Source of the DNA: Bacteroidales bacterium UBA1192 | GTDB taxonomy: Bacteria > Bacteroidota > Bacteroidia > Bacteroidales > Bacteroidaceae | Length of the DNA: 10,500 bases | NCBI GenBank assembly: GCA_002310175.1 | Contig: DBYG01000018.1 | Location: 3,778-14,277 of the forward strand | Direction: 5' to 3' | In this document: piece after piece, positions 6,679 to 10,500 of the stretch | Layout of the letters: each line of letters opens with the position of its first letter | Position numbering within the stretch: the stretch's first letter is position 1 | Notes under the pieces: model-generated | What the model saw: only the letters and a program-made list of their open reading frames with translations | Told to the model about the DNA's origin: nothing | The model's database searches: none | Made by a program: the position numbers and the translations under genes

Positions 6679-7977
6679 GTTCATTCTGAAAGTAACCGGA
6701 ACAGTGTATTTGACGCGTACTGTCTCACCTTTCTGCTTTCCGGGAGTCCAGGCCGGCATAGAACTTACCACCCTTAAAGCCTCAACATCAAGTTCAACGC
6801 CTTCGGGACCTGCGCTCTTTACAACCGCCGGCTCAACAATACTACCGTCCTTATTGACCACAAAAGTAATTAACACACGGCCCTGAATATTGTTTTCCTT
6901 ACATCTCTCAGGATATTGCAAATTACTTCTCAGGTATTCCAGCAGAGCTTCTGTTCCACCCGGAAACTCAGGCATTTCCTCCACTACCATAAACACCTGG
7001 GATGTATCGGCCTCCTCAGTTTCACATTCTTCACATTCTTCAATATCCCAATAAACACTGGTAGGGAGTACATCCTTCGTATTCACATCCATTTCAGGGT
7101 TTGCATCCTGTTTGCAAGACGATGCAACTATAACTGACAATGCCACTGCGGGCAACATGAGCAACACTCTTAGGCGTGCCCAAGGATTTGTTGAATGTCT
7201 GTTCATCATAATGATTCTTTTTTTGGTTGAACAATTTGAGAAATTATTTGTGGTTGTCGCAAAACTGCCCTGCAGTGCAGCACGGACAAGACAAATCTGA
7301 TAATGGCGGCCGTCAAAGCCATCCTCCAGGACCGATGCATCGGCCTCAAACTCATGAACCTCCAGCAGGCTGCGGCGCAGCATCCAGGCGGCGGGGTTGA
7401 ACCACTGCACTGCGCAGAACAGCTGGGCCAGGATAAGGTCAAACGAGTGGTGATGGTGCACGTGAGCCTGCTCATGGGCTATTATCATGGCGCCGTTGGA
7501 CTCATAATCCTTACGGGAAATCACTATGCAGTTACGCCAACTGAACGGGGCGTAGTTACGCTCGGTTATAACCAGACGGGTTCCGTCGGCCAGCGTTCTG
7601 GAACGGCGATGGCAGATAATCTCTGAACTCAGTATGCCGATTGCTATCCTTAAGAGACAGAATATCACTCCTGCCAGATAGACAACCGTAATTACCGATA
7701 AGATACTTATGCTGCCGCCTGACTCCGTTGCCTGCGCGGGATTTACGCCCAATGTGCCATCGGCATAAACCATAATCTCACTCAGCATATAATTAATAGG
7801 TACCGATGCCCTGCTGCTGATACTCTGGAAGTGTATTACCGGTACAACAGCAGCAAATGCAAGTGTTGCCAGCAGCACAAAACGGTTGAAACCATGGAAT
7901 GTGGTACGGCTCAGAGTCAGGCGGTAAACAGCCACCATCAGGGCCAGCGATACTGCGGATACTATAAGGTAAATCAT
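6676..7977 (-). CDS. BlaR1-like M56 family membrane metallopeptidase with TonB C-terminal domain
   Basis: This 433-residue membrane protein is predicted to sense an envelope signal and inactivate the BlaI-type repressor encoded just upstream. Hydrophobic helices lie at about 1-20, 33-52 and 92-115. The zinc-peptidase motif HEQAH is at 168-172 and is followed by a His run. The downstream EFEAD (209-213) supplies the third zinc ligand. A further hydrophobic segment (about 270-287) ends at Cys288 in a lipobox-like context (VASSC). An acidic, Cys-containing linker follows, then a TonB_C domain (about 340-433) preceded by the typical MPEFPGG motif. M56 proteins ending in TonB_C are common in Bacteroidetes, whereas classical BlaR1 ends in a penicillin-binding domain. 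No such domain and no beta-lactamase gene is present here, so the inducer is unknown. The ATG overlaps the repressor stop by 4 bases. Confidence 0.9.
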   Translation of the reverse strand: MIYLIVSAVSLALMVAVYRLTLSRTTFHGFNRFVLLATLAFAAVVPVIHFQSISSRASVPINYMLSEIMVYADGTLGVNPAQATESGGSISILSVITVVYLAGVIFCLLRIAIGILSSEIICHRRSRTLADGTRLVITERNYAPFSWRNCIVISRKDYESNGAMIIAHEQAHVHHHHSFDLILAQLFCAVQWFNPAAWMLRRSLLEVHEFEADASVLEDGFDGRHYQICLVRAALQGSFATTTNNFSNCSTKKRIIMMNRHSTNPWARLRVLLMLPAVALSVIVASSCKQDANPEMDVNTKDVLPTSVYWDIEECEECETEEADTSQVFMVVEEMPEFPGGTEALLEYLRSNLQYPERCKENNIQGRVLITFVVNKDGSIVEPAVVKSAGPEGVELDVEALRVVSSMPAWTPGKQKGETVRVKYTVPVTFRMN

Positions 7978-8345
7978 GACTTTGCGGTTTCAAGCATGTT
8001 CAACATATCAATGAGTTCACGTACATCAGAGTCACTAAGACCTGATTCCATTATAAAGGTATTGACCATAGAGCGGGCAGACCCGTTAAACAGTTTGTCC
8101 TTCATCTCGGTCAGCGTCCATCGGGTGTACTCTCCTTTTTCAATAAGCGGATAGTAGATGTGCTTCTTGCCCTGTGCCTCATAGGATACAAAGCCCTTTT
8201 GCTCCAGGATGCGCAGGAATGTAAGGATGGTATTGTACGCCGGCTTTGGCTCATCAAGATGATTGATCACATCCTCAACGCCACAATGCCTGTGCTCCCA
8301 GAGCACGCTCATTACCATCTGTTCTTTCTCGGTCAATGCTTTCAT
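7974..8345 (-). CDS. BlaI/MecI/CopY-family transcriptional repressor
   Basis: The 123-residue protein has the BlaI layout. An N-terminal winged helix (about 1-70) starts LTEKEQMVMSVLWE and contains the recognition-helix region KPAYNTILTFLRILEQKGFV. A shorter helical dimerisation domain follows (about 75-120). In the family it represses its own operon as a dimer and is inactivated when the partner M56 peptidase is triggered. The M56 gene overlaps its stop by 4 bases, the standard two-gene cassette. The palindrome at 8353-8368 ends 7 bases upstream of its ATG and is a natural autoregulatory site. Target genes beyond this operon are not evident in the window. Confidence 0.92.
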   Translation of the reverse strand: MKALTEKEQMVMSVLWEHRHCGVEDVINHLDEPKPAYNTILTFLRILEQKGFVSYEAQGKKHIYYPLIEKGEYTRWTLTEMKDKLFNGSARSMVNTFIMESGLSDSDVRELIDMLNMLETAKS

Positions 8346-8352
8346 TTGTTCT

Positions 8353-8368
8353 AACTAATCTTTTAGTT
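8353..8368. promoter_or_regulatory. Palindromic candidate operator for the BlaI-type repressor
   Basis: AACTAA and TTAGTT form perfect 6-base arms around a 4-base spacer, ending 7 bases before the repressor ATG. Position and symmetry fit an autoregulatory operator bound by a winged-helix dimer. It is not the classical TACAnnTGTA box of Gram-positive BlaI/CopY proteins. Confidence 0.45.
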
Positions 8369-8442
8369 GACACGGCAAAGAAAAAAACTGCAAAGGCAAA
8401 AAGCAACAAAAAATGGCTTAAAAAGTGTAATTATCGCTGACT

Positions 8443-8470
8443 TTAACCTATATAATTAGTTGTTAACAAA
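8443..8470 (-). promoter_or_regulatory. Possible repressor-operon promoter with second operator half-site
   Basis: On the minus strand a TTTG (complement of 8467-8470) is followed after 16 bases by TAGGTTAA (complement of 8443-8450), a partial match to the -7 consensus. The spacing is shorter than the usual 19-21 bases. A second TTAGTT hexamer (8456-8461), paired with a degenerate AACCTA arm (8445-8450), lies between the two elements, where a bound repressor would block polymerase. This is weak evidence, given for its combination with the palindrome at 8353. Confidence 0.25.
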
Positions 8471-8490
8471 GTGGGTTCATGGAAAAATGC

Positions 8491-8528
8491 ACAAAAAAAG
8501 AATGACGATCCATGGGACCGTCATTCTT
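8491..8528 (-). terminator. Rho-independent terminator of the GH3 gene
   Basis: The arms AAGAATGACG (8498-8507) and CGTCATTCTT (8519-8528) are perfect 10-base complements. After one mismatch, three more inner pairs close the stem. On the minus strand the stem runs directly into a T-run (complement of 8493-8499). It begins 17 bases after the GH3 stop, the usual place for an intrinsic terminator. Confidence 0.85.
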
Positions 8529-8544
8529 AAACAAAAATCTACAC

Positions 8545-10500
8545 TTAAAGCACCTCGAAGTCGAGTGACTGAAGGTCCTTGTCGGCTGATGAAGAGCCGT
8601 ACAGAAGCTTGTAACGGCCGCTGAAGGTTGACAGCTCGTCAATCTTCTCGTCATAGTACTGGAATGACTTACCGGTCAGTGTGATGACGGCATTGCCGGT
8701 CTCACCTGCCTTGAGAGTCACGCGCTGGAAGCCCTGCAGACCCTTGATGGGAGCTGCCGGATTGTCAAGGCTCTTGACATAGACCTGGACAATCTCTGTA
8801 CCCTCACGCTTGCCGGTGTTTGTAACCGGAATGGTGATGGTCACGCTGCCGTTCTTCTTCATGGAGTTCTTGGACAGGGTAGCCTGACCATACTTGTAAG
8901 TGGTGTAGCTCAGACCGTAACCGAACGGATAGAGAGGTTCGCCCTTGAAGTAGCGGTATGTGCGGCCTTCCATCGAGTAGTCTGTGAACTCGGGCAGCTG
9001 GTCTGTGCTCTTGTAGAATGTAACAGGCAGTTTGGCACTTGGGTTGCAGTCACCGTTCAGGATCTCGGCAAGAGCCTGTGAACCACCCTGACCGGGATAC
9101 CAGGCCTGAATGAGGGCATCAAATTGGTCCTCGAGGCTTCCGAATCCCATGCATGAGCCTGCACAGTCAACGAATATGACTGGCTTGCCGGTAGCGTGCA
9201 TGGCACGGATAAGACGCTGCTGAACGGCAGGAATCTCTATGTCGGGTTTGTCACCACCCTCACCCTCCATGGAAGGAGTGATACCACCTATAATTATAAT
9301 GGCCTCCACGTTCTGGTCAACAAGGCTCTTGGCAAGATCGCCAAACTCAGCAATCTTCTGCACGCAGAACTGGGCGTTCAGGCGGGCGAAGTTACCTGTC
9401 AAGTGCGTGTATTCAACCTTGATATCATATGACTGACCCTTGACAACCTTGAAGGACTTCATCTGCTGCATTGCGCCGCCACGGCCGAAACCACCGAAGC
9501 CGCCACCGAAACCGCCACGGCCGCCGCCACCCTGGCCGGCCTGCTGCTCCTCTACCAGACGGCCGTTCACATAGAGCTTGAAGCCGTTGTCTGAATTGAT
9601 GCTGTAGTTCATGTCACCTGTGAAGGGAGCCACAAGCTTACCGGTAAGACGTGCCGAGATGTTATCGGTCTGGTCCAGACCCTGCACGAAATTGTAGGCT
9701 CCGAAGTTGGAGAAGTTAACCTCCTTGTAATTGCCGGTCACTGCAGGAGCGCCCTTGAACTCGGCATTCTTCCAGAACTCACCCTTGAGGCCCTGGCCAC
9801 CGTTGATATCCTGGGTGTAATATGTGGTATAGTACTCGTTGCGTACCTCGCACGCACGGTCATATACAATCTCAGTATTGGGGAAATACTTCCTGATACC
9901 GTCAAGCAGCGTACGGGTATGCTCACGTGTGGGGCTGCCACCGTACTCACCGTTCATCATGCCTGCATCGGCAGCGTTGGGACCTACCACAGCCAGCTTC
10001 TTTATGCTCTTGCTGAGCGGAAGGACACCGTTGTTCTTGAGCAGCACCATAGCCTGACGGGCAGCCTCAACTGCCAGCTCGTCATTCTTCTCGCTGCTGA
10101 TGACCTCAGGTCCGAAATTTGCCCAGGGCAGCATCTCAGCGGGATCGAACATTCCCAGTTCAAAACGGCCTTTCAGTACACGACGGAGAGCGACATCTAT
10201 GTCGGCCTCGTTGATCTTGCCATCCTCAAGTCCGCCTACCAGCGACATGAAAGCACGGCCGCATTCCAGGTCTGTACCGGACAGGACTGCATCGACCGAT
10301 GCGCTCTCGGCATCCGGATGGGTTCCGTGCTGGTTCCTGTTGAAGAAGTTGTTTATGGCATCGCAGTCTGTCAGAACGATTGCCTTATATCCCCATTTCT
10401 CACGCAGGATATTTGTGAGCAGACGGTCACTGGCGCAGCAAGGCTCACCCTCATAGCGGTTGTAGGCGCACATGACCTCCTGAACGTTACCTTCCTGTAC
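8545..10500 (-). CDS. GH3 glycosidase with PA14 domain, xylosidase-like branch (5' end outside window)
   Basis: The frame is open to the right edge and gives the C-terminal 651 residues of a larger enzyme; the ATG at 10473 is internal, because typical GH3 sequence (EGNVQEVMCAYNRYEGEPCC) runs through it. The enzyme should release terminal beta-linked sugars from oligosaccharides. The nucleophile region reads VLTDCDAINNFF (Asp codon 10366-10368), followed by GTDLECG. These SDCD/GTDLxCG-type motifs mark the GH3 branch of beta-xylosidases and arabinofuranosidases, whereas beta-glucosidases usually have SDW. A candidate acid/base Glu lies in MEGEGGDK (about 9250-9270). A PA14 domain (about 9345-9793) is inserted in the second catalytic domain, and itself carries a Gly/Phe/Arg run (about 9474-9537). 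A fibronectin-III-like domain ends the protein. The signal peptide and barrel start are beyond the window. Beta-xylosidase is most likely; beta-glucosidase remains possible. Confidence 0.92.
   Translation of the reverse strand, partial: VQEGNVQEVMCAYNRYEGEPCCASDRLLTNILREKWGYKAIVLTDCDAINNFFNRNQHGTHPDAESASVDAVLSGTDLECGRAFMSLVGGLEDGKINEADIDVALRRVLKGRFELGMFDPAEMLPWANFGPEVISSEKNDELAVEAARQAMVLLKNNGVLPLSKSIKKLAVVGPNAADAGMMNGEYGGSPTREHTRTLLDGIRKYFPNTEIVYDRACEVRNEYYTTYYTQDINGGQGLKGEFWKNAEFKGAPAVTGNYKEVNFSNFGAYNFVQGLDQTDNISARLTGKLVAPFTGDMNYSINSDNGFKLYVNGRLVEEQQAGQGGGGRGGFGGGFGGFGRGGAMQQMKSFKVVKGQSYDIKVEYTHLTGNFARLNAQFCVQKIAEFGDLAKSLVDQNVEAIIIIGGITPSMEGEGGDKPDIEIPAVQQRLIRAMHATGKPVIFVDCAGSCMGFGSLEDQFDALIQAWYPGQGGSQALAEILNGDCNPSAKLPVTFYKSTDQLPEFTDYSMEGRTYRYFKGEPLYPFGYGLSYTTYKYGQATLSKNSMKKNGSVTITIPVTNTGKREGTEIVQVYVKSLDNPAAPIKGLQGFQRVTLKAGETGNAVITLTGKSFQYYDEKIDELSTFSGRYKLLYGSSSADKDLQSLDFEVL
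9474..9537 (-). repeat. Low-complexity Gly/Phe/Arg tract inside the PA14 domain
   Basis: About 21 residues consisting of Gly with interspersed Phe and Arg and one Gln, encoded by near-repeats of GGCGGTTTC-type codons. It lies between PA14 strands that read YVNGRLVEEQQ and MKSFKVVKGQSYDIKVEY, so it probably forms an extended surface loop. The repetitive DNA is a candidate for length variation between strains. Confidence 0.7.

Noticed and set aside
8460..8469. Palindrome TTGTTAACAA
   Set aside because: Short and AT-rich; it overlaps the possible -33 element but no separate function can be supported.
8346..8544. Intergenic region considered for a small RNA or riboswitch
   Set aside because: Beyond the terminator hairpin and the operator-like sites it is AT-rich with no structured core I could recognise.
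10471..10473. ATG at 10473 as the true start of the GH3 gene
   Set aside because: The frame stays open to the window edge with typical GH3 sequence upstream, and a GH3 enzyme starting here would lack most of its catalytic barrel.

Overview
The window looks like chromosomal DNA from a Bacteroidales bacterium (Bacteroides/Prevotella/Muribaculaceae type; genus not resolvable by eye). The evidence is lineage-typical gene architecture: a BlaR1-like M56 peptidase ending in a TonB C-terminal domain, a PA14-containing GH3 glycosidase, an EFR1-type flavodoxin/ferredoxin protein, and TAnnTTTG-like -7 promoter elements. GC content is moderate (near 50%). No RNA gene, CRISPR array, insertion sequence or prophage gene was seen, and no intergenic stretch exceeds 300 bases.

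Layout. (1) 1-1619, minus: an ABC exporter half-transporter (permease plus ATPase), cut by the left edge just after its H-loop. (2) 1620-1777: a divergent promoter region with a 9-bp inverted repeat on the exporter side and a 22-bp imperfect palindrome directly before the first plus-strand gene. (3) 1778-6666, plus: five tightly packed genes, probably one operon. They encode an exported histidine acid phosphatase, a CobW/COG0523 GTPase with a His/Asp metal-binding loop, a Fur-family (Zur-like) regulator, a fusion of QueH (queuosine synthesis) with 5-formyltetrahydrofolate cyclo-ligase, and a flavodoxin plus 2[4Fe-4S] protein. The last three are joined by stop/start overlaps. (4) 6676-8345, minus: an M56-TonB_C sensor peptidase and its BlaI/MecI-type repressor, overlapping by 4 bp, with palindromic TTAGTT-type sites upstream. 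(5) 8346-8544: the repressor's promoter region and a clear intrinsic terminator for the next gene. (6) 8545-10500, minus: the C-terminal 651 residues of a GH3 glycosidase of the xylosidase-like branch, cut by the right edge.

How the genes may fit together. The central operon mixes metal handling (His-rich CobW, Fur-family regulator), phosphate release (histidine phosphatase), tRNA queuosine modification and folate one-carbon metabolism, ending in a redox protein that could feed electrons to QueH. The most notable items are the QueH::5-FCL fusion, its translational coupling to the redox protein, and the operator-like palindrome at the operon head. These links are inferred from gene context and motifs and are not demonstrated. 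I saw no clearly novel defence or mobile system.
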